DNA of 64,000 nucleotides. Source: a virus. How positions within the stretch are numbered: position 1 is the stretch's first letter; the number at the start of each line of letters is the position of its first letter. Positions 1 to 7,011 of this stretch are shown here, piece after piece. The stretch spans positions 62,001 to 126,000 of IMG/VR virus record IMGVR_UViG_3300032931_001151. One strand, written 5' to 3'. The notes beneath the pieces are model-generated. The model was given only the letters and a program-made list of their open reading frames with translations, did no database searches and was not told the origin of the DNA. Made by a program: the position numbers and the translations under genes.

Positions 1-38
1 AAGAAAAGAAACAAAATAACTCGTGAAAGGAGATTATT

Positions 39-218
39 ATGAAGTATATCGTAAGAAGCCGTACAACTGGTGGTAGATATCTCGTTGAGAGAGAAACCGG
101 AAAAAAGGCATACCGTTGGACCAAAAGAGCCGCTAAGGTTGCTCATCGTTTTACATCATATGATGCTGCCCAAAAAGCATCACAAAGATATAACGGCGAA
201 TTGATTAGCGTTAAGTAA
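39..218 (+). CDS. small basic protein, unknown function
   Basis: A 59-residue protein beginning MKYIVRSRTTGGRYLVERET and ending ELISVK. It is rich in Lys and Arg (net strongly positive) and has Tyr/Trp residues at regular positions, which would suit a small nucleic-acid-binding protein, but that is inference. The ATG follows a good ribosome site (AAAGGAG, about 8 bases upstream), and the stop is two bases before the next ATG, so it is translated with the zinc-ribbon gene that follows. No recognised family. Confidence 0.75.
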   Translation: MKYIVRSRTTGGRYLVERETGKKAYRWTKRAAKVAHRFTSYDAAQKASQRYNGELISVK

Positions 219-220
219 TT

Positions 221-409
221 ATGCCGAGATATGACTATCAATGTGAAAAGTGTGAACACATTCAAGAGGAATCGCATCCTATAAACGGACCTATTGAATG
301 TATTATTTGTGAAAATTGTAAGTCTAAAAAGATGGTAAAAGTAGTTTCCGCCCCCTATGTGCGATTCATAGGGGACTGGCAAACTAATGATGTTAGAAAA
401 ACTAATTAA
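221..409 (+). CDS. FmdB-type small zinc-ribbon protein
   Basis: A 62-residue protein with the N-terminal layout of FmdB/CxxC-CxxC zinc ribbons: MPRYDYQC at the start, then Cys8-x2-Cys11 and a second cysteine set at 27, 30 and 33, followed by the short KKMVKVVSAP beta segment. This family binds one zinc and is common in bacteria and phages as a small regulator or adaptor; its exact job in phages is not known. It sits directly behind the basic 59-aa gene and ten bases before the next one, within one early/middle operon. Confidence 0.75.
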   Translation: MPRYDYQCEKCEHIQEESHPINGPIECIICENCKSKKMVKVVSAPYVRFIGDWQTNDVRKTN

Positions 410-418
410 GGAAATACA

Positions 419-724
419 ATGAATAAAAAGATTTTTCTTGTAATGCGGGATCCCAAAACCGAACTAGAAACTCATATGGAATGGGAAGGACATGATTCAT
501 TAGAAGATGCCAAAAAAGAATATACCAATATTCGTAATATGTCTATGCAAGAAGGAGTAAAACCAATTGATGGTTTCGTGTATGAGGCCGATATCCCAGA
601 GTATGGCAATGTTGCCGAGAAACTTGATATGGCGGAATTAGCCAAACATTACGAGAATAAAGTAATGGATATGAACTTCTCGGATCCTCTTACTCCACAG
701 TTTGAAGTAATTAACAATGACTAA
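419..724 (+). CDS. hypothetical protein, 101 aa
   Basis: An acidic 101-residue protein (MNKKIFLVMRDPKTELETHM...). It has a beta-strand-like start followed by a helical, acidic body (DSLEDAKKEYTNI, EKLDMAELAKHYENK). The ribosome site AAGGAAAT lies just upstream. The 3' end overlaps the start of the following gene by eight bases, which implies translational coupling. No recognised family. Confidence 0.65.
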   Translation: MNKKIFLVMRDPKTELETHMEWEGHDSLEDAKKEYTNIRNMSMQEGVKPIDGFVYEADIPEYGNVAEKLDMAELAKHYENKVMDMNFSDPLTPQFEVINND

Positions 725-1238
725 TTACCTAAAAGGTAAAACGGTTTATTTGGCCGGAAGTATTCACCACAACGACGAAGATTCGGGTGTTGGTTGGAGA
801 GAATCTATAACCCCAAAATTAGAAAAATTTGGAGTTAATGTACAAGATCCATGTAAAAAAACTATTAATGGGGTTGGGGAAGTTGGCGACGATAAAAAAG
901 AATTAATAGATTTAATTAAAAGAAAGAAATTTTTGGATGTTAAAGAGAGATTTTTTCCAATACTAAAAGCAGATTTAAGATGTGTGGACATATCGCATTT
1001 CGTTATTGTCAATTATAGACCAAAAATTAGGCATATTGGAACCATCCATGAACTAGTTATGGCAAATATAGAACGCAAGCCTATACTTCTTTATTATCCC
1101 GAAAATGAATTAGAAGATTTCAATCCGTGGATAGCATGTCTTATTAAATCCAATCACATTTTCGACGATTGGAATAAAATGTTTGATTATTTAACTGAAG
1201 TAGACAAGGGAAACTTTGATACCTCTTTATGGTACTAA
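717..1238 (+). CDS. nucleoside 2-deoxyribosyltransferase-like protein
   Basis: A 173-residue protein. The N-terminus GKTVYLAGSIHH followed by WRESITPKLEKFGVNVQDP matches the Rossmann-like opening of nucleoside 2-deoxyribosyltransferases and DUF4406-type relatives (YLAGP/S... W+...l...G..v.dP). A later stretch, ADLRCVDISHFVIVNY...GTIHELVMANIERKPILLYY, matches the family segment around the catalytic Glu (here Glu in GTIHELVMA). Such enzymes cleave or transfer the N-glycosidic bond of nucleosides or nucleotides, which would fit phage nucleotide scavenging. The fold assignment is fairly safe; the substrate is not known. Confidence 0.6.
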   Translation: MTNYLKGKTVYLAGSIHHNDEDSGVGWRESITPKLEKFGVNVQDPCKKTINGVGEVGDDKKELIDLIKRKKFLDVKERFFPILKADLRCVDISHFVIVNYRPKIRHIGTIHELVMANIERKPILLYYPENELEDFNPWIACLIKSNHIFDDWNKMFDYLTEVDKGNFDTSLWY

Positions 1239-1248
1239 AAGGAACTAT

Positions 1249-1449
1249 ATGTTAAAAATACCATTACTAAAGGGTTGCGACGATTTAGATTTAATTAGAA
1301 TGAGATCCTTATTAGAATCTACTCTAAAATCCGTTGAAGTTGAAATATACGATAGACTAATTCCCAAACAAGTTGTAACTCACAATAGTAAAACGTTAAC
1401 TCTTCAATATATCATTGAAGACCATGAAATAGAACTTAATTTTAAATAA
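1249..1449 (+). CDS. hypothetical protein, 66 aa
   Basis: A 66-residue protein starting MLKIPLLKGC. I chose the ATG at 1249 because AAAAGGA lies just upstream; an in-frame TTG at 1216 would overlap the previous gene. The helix RMRSLLESTLKSVEVEIYDRL is followed by beta-type sequence (SKTLTLQYIIEDHEIELNF). No recognised family. Confidence 0.6.
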   Translation: MLKIPLLKGCDDLDLIRMRSLLESTLKSVEVEIYDRLIPKQVVTHNSKTLTLQYIIEDHEIELNFK

Positions 1450-1460
1450 AGGAATCTAAA

Positions 1461-1628
1461 ATGAAAATGAAGACAACCCAAATAGTATCGGTAACAAATG
1501 AAGAAGTTATTAGATACCTCACTAAAGTAGTTGAGAAGAAAACGGGAAAGAAAGTAGTTAAAGTAACCGAACCTTTTGATTTCCATCTTCAAGATGAGGA
1601 AGCCGATCTAGATAAGGAGCAAGCTTAA
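1461..1628 (+). CDS. hypothetical protein, 55 aa
   Basis: A short gene (MKMKTTQIVSVTNEEVIRYL... ending LDKEQA) between two well-supported neighbours. AAAGGAAT precedes its ATG, and the stop overlaps the region of the next start (TAATATG). Its N-terminal half is Lys-rich (VVEKKTGKKVVKV) and its tail is acidic (LQDEEADLDKE). No recognised family. Confidence 0.6.
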   Translation: MKMKTTQIVSVTNEEVIRYLTKVVEKKTGKKVVKVTEPFDFHLQDEEADLDKEQA

Positions 1629-1629
1629 T

Positions 1630-1917
1630 ATGCCTTATATCAAACAAGAAGATCGCACTAAGTTTAACGAAGATGCCGTTAGACTTGGAACAAAAGCGGA
1701 ATGTGCAGGCGATTTAAACTATGCCATCACCGTTATATTGCACACTTATCTTAAAAAGAAGGGTATTAGATACTCCAATCTCAATGAGGTAATTGGAATG
1801 CTTGATTGTGCAAAGATGGAATTATATAGATCAATTGCGGGTCCTTACGAAGATATTAAAATTAAAGAATCTGGTCTAGTAGGTCTAATATCCGAATTTG
1901 GCGGCCCAACCCCATAA
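1630..1917 (+). CDS. conserved phage protein (DUF6899-like)
   Basis: A 95-residue protein opening MPYIKQEDRTKF, with GDLNYAITVILHTYLKKKG in the middle and a helical segment GMLDCAKMELYRSIAGPYEDIKIKESG near the end. The MPYI...R opening, LNY, and A+.E.YR...pYE pattern is typical of a small conserved family in tailed phages that I recall as DUF6899; function unknown. The ribosome site AAGGAGC is directly upstream. A hairpin with an internal -10 box follows its stop. Confidence 0.6.
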   Translation: MPYIKQEDRTKFNEDAVRLGTKAECAGDLNYAITVILHTYLKKKGIRYSNLNEVIGMLDCAKMELYRSIAGPYEDIKIKESGLVGLISEFGGPTP

Positions 1918-1922
1918 TAATT

Positions 1923-1958
1923 AATCCCTTTTTGATATAATATATGTAAGAAGGGATT
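1923..1958 (+). promoter_or_regulatory. hairpin with TATAAT in the loop and SD in the 3' arm
   Basis: The arms AATCCCTT (1923-1930) and AAGGGATT (1951-1958) are a perfect 8-bp inverted repeat. The 20-base loop contains TATAAT (1936-1941). The right arm carries AAGGGA, the ribosome site of the gene starting at 1963. No -35 hexamer sits 16-17 bases before the TATAAT. RNA reading in from upstream would pair the ribosome site; RNA starting near 1948 would not. A terminator role is weak here because only three T follow the stem. Confidence 0.6.
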
Positions 1959-1962
1959 TGAT

Positions 1963-2217
1963 ATGGAACAACTTGTTTGTACTTTAGAATCGGTATCGGG
2001 ATGTGGGTTACAAACAATCCAAATATTTACTCCTAAAGTAATTAAAGTAAACGACAAACTAAATAATTTAATAGATTATTTAGTTTTTTGTAATGGAGAT
2101 GATTATATTTTAGTGTTACCACCTAGAGATATTCACAAAGAAGCATTAAAAATAAAATGTTTATATCCTCTATTAGAAGTCGAAGTTATAAATACAAGGA
2201 TAAAACTATCCTTCTAA
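1963..2217 (+). CDS. hypothetical protein, 84 aa
   Basis: An 84-residue protein (MEQLVCTLESVSGCGLQTIQI...) that looks mostly beta at the N-terminus, then helical, with a beta-type end EVINTRIKLSF. No recognised family. Its ribosome site lies in the 3' arm of the hairpin at 1923-1958, so its translation is probably controlled by which promoter made the RNA. Confidence 0.6.
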   Translation: MEQLVCTLESVSGCGLQTIQIFTPKVIKVNDKLNNLIDYLVFCNGDDYILVLPPRDIHKEALKIKCLYPLLEVEVINTRIKLSF

Positions 2218-2225
2218 AATATAAA

Positions 2226-2253
2226 TTGACAAATTATGTTTATGCAATAAAAT
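2226..2253 (+). promoter_or_regulatory. sigma70-type promoter
   Basis: TTGACA at 2226-2231, a 16-base spacer, and TAAAAT at 2248-2253 (five of six matches to TATAAT). It is in the short gap before the gene at 2273, whose ribosome site is AAGGAG. The same TTGACA-N16 geometry recurs at other gene starts in this window. Confidence 0.65.
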
Positions 2254-2272
2254 CATGTGAAGGAGAACACGA

Positions 2273-2719
2273 ATGACTAAAACAAATAAAATAGAAAAAC
2301 ATTATTTAGTGGTATGCGATGTAGGCCCACTTATTATGACCGAGAATAAAGATAAGGCTATTAATTCACTTAAAATAGCGAGACTAAAAGGTCATAGGGG
2401 GTATGTACAAGAAATAACAGCATCCACCGAAAGACTTAAAGAAATAGGGAAGAATCTTTTTAAACGAAAAATATCGCCCAATGAAAGAATGAATATACTC
2501 ATTACAAGAGGAAAAATAATTCGTGAATTCATTGATGTCCGTGATGATAATGATTTTACCGATGAAGTTGCTTGGAAAAAAGTTACAAAGAATAACCAAT
2601 TAACAGGATTTAGCGACTTGGACGATTTTAGTCAATGGACCCTTGATGTCCGTGAATTCAATCCCCACGACAACCCTAAATTACTATTAGACGAGGGAAT
2701 TGATGGATCAGATAATTGA
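2273..2719 (+). CDS. hypothetical protein, 148 aa
   Basis: A 148-residue protein (MTKTNKIEKHYLVVCDVGPL...). The first 50 residues are Lys-rich; the second half is acidic with two similar short motifs, FIDVRDDNDF and TLDVREFNPH, encoded by near-identical DNA (GATGTCCGTGA at both). No recognised family. It is first in a run of overlapping genes: its end overlaps the MazG-like gene by 17 bases. Confidence 0.6.
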   Translation: MTKTNKIEKHYLVVCDVGPLIMTENKDKAINSLKIARLKGHRGYVQEITASTERLKEIGKNLFKRKISPNERMNILITRGKIIREFIDVRDDNDFTDEVAWKKVTKNNQLTGFSDLDDFSQWTLDVREFNPHDNPKLLLDEGIDGSDN

Positions 2720-3032
2720 TAGAATAAATAAACTCTCTAAAAGTGATAATAAAAACTTACTAGAAACTTGTATAAAAATTCAGGAAGAAGTTGGAGAATT
2801 GTCCGCAGAACTTCTTAAAATAAGAGGTAAAAAAGGCTCTAATGGACAATTAAGGTTTCAAATTGAAGAAAATATACTAGAAGAATGTTGTGATGTGCTT
2901 ATTATGGCATTTTCTTTATTAAATAAATTTAAGTTCAATAGAACTAAGATTAAAAAAGCATTTAATAAAAAACTTGATAAAGCTGAGATTAACATTAAGA
3001 AACAAAAAATATGGAAGAAACAAATTAAATGA
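2703..3032 (+). CDS. MazG-like nucleotide pyrophosphohydrolase
   Basis: A 109-residue all-helical protein with the MazG-type metal-binding pattern: KIQEEVGELSAELLKI (the EExxE helix), then ENILEECCDVLIMAFSLL (the ExxD helix). The family hydrolyses (d)NTPs to NMP plus pyrophosphate; phage versions are thought to clean or rebalance nucleotide pools, or to lower ppGpp. I chose ATG 2703 over the TTG at 2700 because of GAGGGA upstream. It overlaps both neighbours and lies two genes before dCMP deaminase, consistent with a nucleotide-metabolism operon. Confidence 0.75.
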   Translation: MDQIIDRINKLSKSDNKNLLETCIKIQEEVGELSAELLKIRGKKGSNGQLRFQIEENILEECCDVLIMAFSLLNKFKFNRTKIKKAFNKKLDKAEINIKKQKIWKKQIK

Positions 3033-3271
3033 ATATTAATGATGCGATTAAAATTATGAAGTTTTCAGTTAAAAATGAAATTGCTAAAGCCTACTTAGAA
3101 ACACTAGAATACTCAATAGACGATCACGGAACCCATGGGTTAGTAAATCAGTTGAATTATATTATGTGCAATGTTTCCTCATGGAAAGGTTCTCAAGCAA
3201 AAGAAGTCAAAACCTTTGTAAAAGATTGGATTAAAGAAAAAAATGGAAATAATACAATCTCCCCCCGATAA
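3029..3271 (+). CDS. hypothetical protein, 80 aa
   Basis: An 80-residue, mainly helical protein (MNINDAIKIMKFSVKNEIAK...VKTFVKDWIKEKNG). Its ATG overlaps the stop of the MazG-like gene (ATGA), and its tail overlaps the dCMP deaminase start by 29 bases. Function unknown; context suggests it is co-produced with nucleotide enzymes. Confidence 0.6.
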   Translation: MNINDAIKIMKFSVKNEIAKAYLETLEYSIDDHGTHGLVNQLNYIMCNVSSWKGSQAKEVKTFVKDWIKEKNGNNTISPR

Positions 3272-3680
3272 GTGGATTAAACATTGGCTTAAAATAGCAC
3301 TTGTTACGTCCGAATTAAGCAAAGATCCTCGAACAAAAGTCGGCGCTTGCGTGGTAACACCTGACAATAGGCAATGTTCATTAGGTTATAATGGATTTGC
3401 TAATGGCATTGAAGACTTAGCAGAACGATGGAATAATAGAGCAATTAAATATGAATTTTGTATTCATGCCGAAGAAAATGCTATTATTAATAGCCCGTTT
3501 GACACTAAAGGGTGTACTTTATTTTGCACTCTTCAATGTTGCCATAAATGCATGGCAAGAATAGTTAGAGCGGGAATTAAAAAAGTTTACTATCTAAAGC
3601 CATATGACAATATAACTCATCTTGACATTATTGAAGCCCATTCAAAACTACTTGACGAGATAAGACAAGTTTCTATATAG
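3243..3680 (+). CDS. deoxycytidylate (dCMP) deaminase
   Basis: A 145-residue cytidine/dCMP-deaminase fold protein. The zinc site is visible as HAEEN (His75, Glu77 as proton shuttle) and a CxxC pair (Cys100 and Cys103 in CCHKCMARIVRAGIKKVYY). The DPRTKVGACVV opening and GYNGFANGIED segment are typical of ComEB/T4 Cd-type dCMP deaminases, which make dUMP for thymidylate synthesis. The usual PC before the second cysteine is QCC here. It pairs functionally with the dUTPase encoded at 56.6-57.1 kb, which supplies the same dUMP pool. Confidence 0.88.
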   Translation: MEIIQSPPDKWIKHWLKIALVTSELSKDPRTKVGACVVTPDNRQCSLGYNGFANGIEDLAERWNNRAIKYEFCIHAEENAIINSPFDTKGCTLFCTLQCCHKCMARIVRAGIKKVYYLKPYDNITHLDIIEAHSKLLDEIRQVSI

Positions 3681-3693
3681 ACTTACAAAGAAC

Positions 3694-3720
3694 TTGACTT
3701 TCCAAAAAGTACTATATAAT
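3694..3720 (+). promoter_or_regulatory. probable promoter upstream of rIIA
   Basis: TTGACT at 3694-3699 and TATAAT at 3715-3720, with a slightly short 15-base spacer, in the 76-base gap before rIIA. The ribosome site AAGAGGAA follows at about 3746-3753. Confidence 0.55.
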
Positions 3721-3756
3721 TACCCTCAAGATAACCAACATTATTAAGAGGAATTT

Positions 3757-5943
3757 ATGAAACTCGACTTTGATACTACAATTATTGAAAGATCCGAAGA
3801 CTTTGAGGAGCAAACTTTCGGATTCTCCGATGTTACAATAGTCATGGAAATTCTTAGGTCAAAACTCTATTCAAACCCTATTAAGGTGTTAGTTCAAGAA
3901 TATATGAGTAATGCCCGTGATGCTCATAGAGAAATTGATAATAATCAACCCATTGAAGTTCAATTGCCTTCCCACATTTCGCCACAATTTGAGGTTAGAG
4001 ATTTTGGCCCCGGAATAACACCAAAAAGAATGAGTAACGTATTCATTAAATATGCGGCATCAACAAAGCGAGACTCTAATAAGATGACTGGTGGGTGGGG
4101 ATTAGGATCAAAGAGTGGTTGGAGCTATTCCGACACTTTTAGTGTAATATCTATTACTAACGAAACCGGTGAAAATATTAAAAGAACTTATTCTTGCATC
4201 ATTGATGAAACTCGTAATGGTAAACTCGTGAAAATGTGCGACGACGCAAAAACCGAAGAACCATGTGGTACTCGTATCATTGTGCCGGCTCGTAAAGAAA
4301 ATTTCAATCAATTTAGAGACTATGCGGTTCAAACGGGAACCCTATGGGAAGTGAAACCAATAATTTTTGGCCAAACCATTAATAACCCATCCATCATTAG
4401 CGAAGGTGCTAATTGGAAGTATTTTGAGCGTCACACTGTTCCTACCGACTTTATATCTAATAAAGCATTTGTTGTATATGATGGGATTCCTTATCCTTTA
4501 AAAACCGAAACTTTAAAAAATTTGATTTCGGATGAGGTAATGGCTGTACTAAATAGTTCTTGTTTCGGTCTATATTTTAATATTGGCGATATTACTATCT
4601 CCGCTAACCGTGAGGAAATTCAATATACGGAGAAAACTAAAAACACATTAGCAACCCGAGTAAACGAGATGGTATCCGAGATAGCAAGTAAATTCTCGGA
4701 TACTATTCAACAAGAGCCAACATTCATTGACGCTCTTATGAAGTTTAATGACATTTCTAAAGAGAATGACGTAATCGCCAAACTTATTAGCAATTCGGTT
4801 GAATGGAACGGAACCAAACTCCACCGTATTAACCAACTTAATACTATGGATAAGGCTGTTAAAATTGAAAATTTCTATTACGATGATGGTAAACTATGCC
4901 ATATTAGGAATGCCTATGTACATCTAGAAAATAAAGATAAATTTAAAAAAATCTATATTAATGATGAAAAACTTCGTGGTGCTCCAATTTCTAAAATGCG
5001 TGGGTTGTTTTATTCTAGTTCTAAATCAGACCAGGAATCGTTTGATGTTTATGTTATCTCATATCAAACCAATAACCCCAAAGGTCTATCACAACAAGAA
5101 ATTGATAATGCAAATGTAAGTATTAATAAGTGGAATAAAGAAAACTTTATTGGTTTAATGGATCTACAAACTACATCATCCATCAAAAAATCAATAATCC
5201 CAAAAGGAATTTCTCAACCTAAAGTGATAGGAAAACTTGTAACCTATAGAGAGTTGAAATTAAACGTAGGATCCGATTATGCGGTTACTATAGAACATGA
5301 GGATATTGATAGCACATTAAGCGGATATTATACTCTAATACATGAAGGAAGATTTTCAATTGGAGGATCGAGATACAATATTAGAGATTCGTGGGAAATG
5401 AGAAATCTACACCGTAGATTAAAATTAGTTCTAAGCCACTTAAAAGTTGATAAAATTCTTTTATTTACTCAAAAGTACACGAAAAATATCTCCGAAAATA
5501 AGAATTTAATTCATTTGCCTATAGATATTTCAAAAGATATTGTAAATTCGTTTGATTCTAATAAGATAAAAGAATATACTAAGTATGTTCGTGGAGATAA
5601 AATGTATAATCACGAATTCTTTAAACTACTAAGTCCCATGAAACATATGGATAGATTTAATGTTGGTAGTAAGATTAGAGAGAAGTTAGAGTCAATGTTA
5701 CATAATGAAAAATATATTGCCACTCAAGAATATAAAGAAATGAATTCTTTATATGAAGAATTTAATCACGTTATTAAAGATCTATATAAAGTAGATGGCG
5801 ATTCCACCCAAGACGAAGACTCTTTTTCTAAAAAATATCCGCTTTTATCTGATAGGTATTATGGGTATCATACTAGTAGTAATGAAACATTCGTTGAGCA
5901 TGCGATTAACTATATTAATTTTGTTGACAATGGTAAAAATTGA
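3757..5943 (+). CDS. rIIA: rIIA-like protein (GHKL ATPase fold)
   Basis: 728 residues, almost the length of T4 rIIA (725). The N-terminal third has the GHKL ATP-binding motifs: the N-box QEYMSNARDAH (Glu48, Asn52, Asp55), DFGPGIT (residues 82-88) and GGWGLGSKSGW (112-122). This is the arrangement of rIIA proteins, which in T4 act at the membrane to protect against exclusion by prophages and help time lysis. Residues beyond about 330 are not recognisable from motifs but keep the family length. It is followed at once by rIIB, as in T4, with an rIIB promoter inside its last codons. Confidence 0.88.
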   Translation: MKLDFDTTIIERSEDFEEQTFGFSDVTIVMEILRSKLYSNPIKVLVQEYMSNARDAHREIDNNQPIEVQLPSHISPQFEVRDFGPGITPKRMSNVFIKYAASTKRDSNKMTGGWGLGSKSGWSYSDTFSVISITNETGENIKRTYSCIIDETRNGKLVKMCDDAKTEEPCGTRIIVPARKENFNQFRDYAVQTGTLWEVKPIIFGQTINNPSIISEGANWKYFERHTVPTDFISNKAFVVYDGIPYPLKTETLKNLISDEVMAVLNSSCFGLYFNIGDITISANREEIQYTEKTKNTLATRVNEMVSEIASKFSDTIQQEPTFIDALMKFNDISKENDVIAKLISNSVEWNGTKLHRINQLNTMDKAVKIENFYYDDGKLCHIRNAYVHLENKDKFKKIYINDEKLRGAPISKMRGLFYSSSKSDQESFDVYVISYQTNNPKGLSQQEIDNANVSINKWNKENFIGLMDLQTTSSIKKSIIPKGISQPKVIGKLVTYRELKLNVGSDYAVTIEHEDIDSTLSGYYTLIHEGRFSIGGSRYNIRDSWEMRNLHRRLKLVLSHLKVDKILLFTQKYTKNISENKNLIHLPIDISKDIVNSFDSNKIKEYTKYVRGDKMYNHEFFKLLSPMKHMDRFNVGSKIREKLESMLHNEKYIATQEYKEMNSLYEEFNHVIKDLYKVDGDSTQDEDSFSKKYPLLSDRYYGYHTSSNETFVEHAINYINFVDNGKN

Positions 5944-5951
5944 TATATAAT
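5924..5951 (+). promoter_or_regulatory. consensus sigma70 promoter for rIIB
   Basis: A perfect TTGACA (5924-5929), 16-base spacer, and perfect TATAAT (5946-5951), straddling the end of rIIA. The rIIB start is 27 bases downstream with ribosome site TAGGAGA. It would give rIIB its own transcript. Confidence 0.75.
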
Positions 5952-5977
5952 AAACAAATAACTTTTAGGAGAACACC

Positions 5978-6958
5978 ATGAGATATCTTATAACCCCCAA
6001 ATGCATTTCTTTAAATTACGATGGAAATACTAAAGTAGTTGAGAAAACGGATAGTCGTTTCCAACCAATTATAGACGCCATTAAAGCCAAAAACTTTGAC
6101 GTAATTCCCGGAATTATTGATGGACTTAAAAACGCCATTGCAACTAGTACAAATAAGGATTTTAAAGTTGATAATGGTTTAGTATATATTGATAATAAAT
6201 CAGTTGGTGGTAGAATTAGCGAAAAGATCGTTGAGTATGTAAATGCTGGACTAGATCCAATTAGCCTTGTTAATTTTTGGAGGAATTTACAATTAAATCC
6301 TTCATATAGAGCAAGAGAGGCGTTATTTTCCTTCCTTGAAAATGGGAATCATCCTATTACGGACGATGGGCACTTTATCGCATATAAGAAAGTACGAAGC
6401 AATATGAAAGACGGTCATAATGGGACTTTTGATAACTCTGTTGGGGCTAAACCATCAATGCCACGAGATCAAGTTGACGACGATCCGACACACACTTGCG
6501 CTCCAGGGCTGCATGTGGCGTCCTGGGAGTATGCACAAAACTATAGTGGAACGGTTCTTATTGATTGTAAGGTAAATCCCATGAATGTCGTTGCCGTCCC
6601 AATTGATTATAATTTTATGAAGATGCGTACTTGTGGATATGAAGTTATTGCCGTGGCTAAAGAGAAAAGGCAAGAGCTACATATTAGCGACAATAAAGAT
6701 ATTACTAGCGATGACGCTACGGATATTGATCCTGATGATATAAATCTAAATGATAATAATGAAGATTTTGACTATAATAATATGGATAATGTTGACTACC
6801 AACAAGGCGTGGACGACGCTAACGCTTTGATAACTTACTTCAAGTCAATTGGAAGAGAATATACTTACGACGAGTTCATTGAACTAAAGAGATTTGAGAA
6901 TAAATCGGATAGTTACAAATGTGGAATTGAGGAAGTGGCAGACGAAAAACTATCTTAA
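5978..6958 (+). CDS. rIIB: rIIB-like protein
   Basis: 326 residues, close to T4 rIIB (312). The conserved rIIB core is clear: LFSFLENGNHPITDDGHFIA with YKKVRSNMKDGHNGTFDNSVG, then CAPGLHVASWEYAQNY and the beta run NPMNVVAVPIDYNFMKMRTCGYEVIAV. After about residue 245 comes a very acidic linker (DDATDIDPDDINLNDNNEDFDYNNMDN) and a short helical tail. RIIB works with RIIA in membrane-linked resistance to exclusion systems. A hairpin terminator follows its stop. Confidence 0.88.
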   Translation: MRYLITPKCISLNYDGNTKVVEKTDSRFQPIIDAIKAKNFDVIPGIIDGLKNAIATSTNKDFKVDNGLVYIDNKSVGGRISEKIVEYVNAGLDPISLVNFWRNLQLNPSYRAREALFSFLENGNHPITDDGHFIAYKKVRSNMKDGHNGTFDNSVGAKPSMPRDQVDDDPTHTCAPGLHVASWEYAQNYSGTVLIDCKVNPMNVVAVPIDYNFMKMRTCGYEVIAVAKEKRQELHISDNKDITSDDATDIDPDDINLNDNNEDFDYNNMDNVDYQQGVDDANALITYFKSIGREYTYDEFIELKRFENKSDSYKCGIEEVADEKLS

Positions 6959-6975
6959 ATTTAAGTAGATTTTGG

Positions 6976-7011
6976 AATCCCCTTGGGTATAATTACTCAA
7001 GGGGATTTTTT
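6976..7011 (+). terminator. rho-independent terminator with TATAAT in the loop and SD in the 3' arm
   Basis: Perfect 10-bp stem AATCCCCTTG (6976-6985) / CAAGGGGATT (6998-7007) with a T run to 7011: a canonical terminator for the rII operon. The 12-base loop contains TATAAT (6988-6993), and the descending arm contains AAGGGG, the only ribosome site for the ATG at 7012. Full-length RNA both terminates and hides the ribosome site; RNA started about seven bases after the loop box would have neither problem, though its leader would be very short. Confidence 0.8.

Noticed and set aside
143-382. Open frames on the strand opposite real genes (for example 143-382 and 8721-9101 on the - strand).
   Set aside because: They lie wholly over well-supported genes with ribosome sites and coupled spacing, and have no protein-like features of their own.
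2056-2086. 11-bp AT-only inverted repeat followed by six T inside the 84-aa gene, resembling a terminator.
   Set aside because: The stem has only one G-C pair, and by rough estimate about two such repeats are expected by chance in 64 kb of this composition.
2196-2213. 7-bp hairpin AAGGATA-AAAC-TATCCTT at the end of the 84-aa gene.
   Set aside because: No T run follows and it lies within coding sequence; too short to call a terminator.
4672-4703. 10-bp inverted repeat (GTATCCGAGA / TCTCGGATAC) inside rIIA.
   Set aside because: Several repeats of this size are expected by chance, and it is deep inside a conserved coding region with no boundary nearby.
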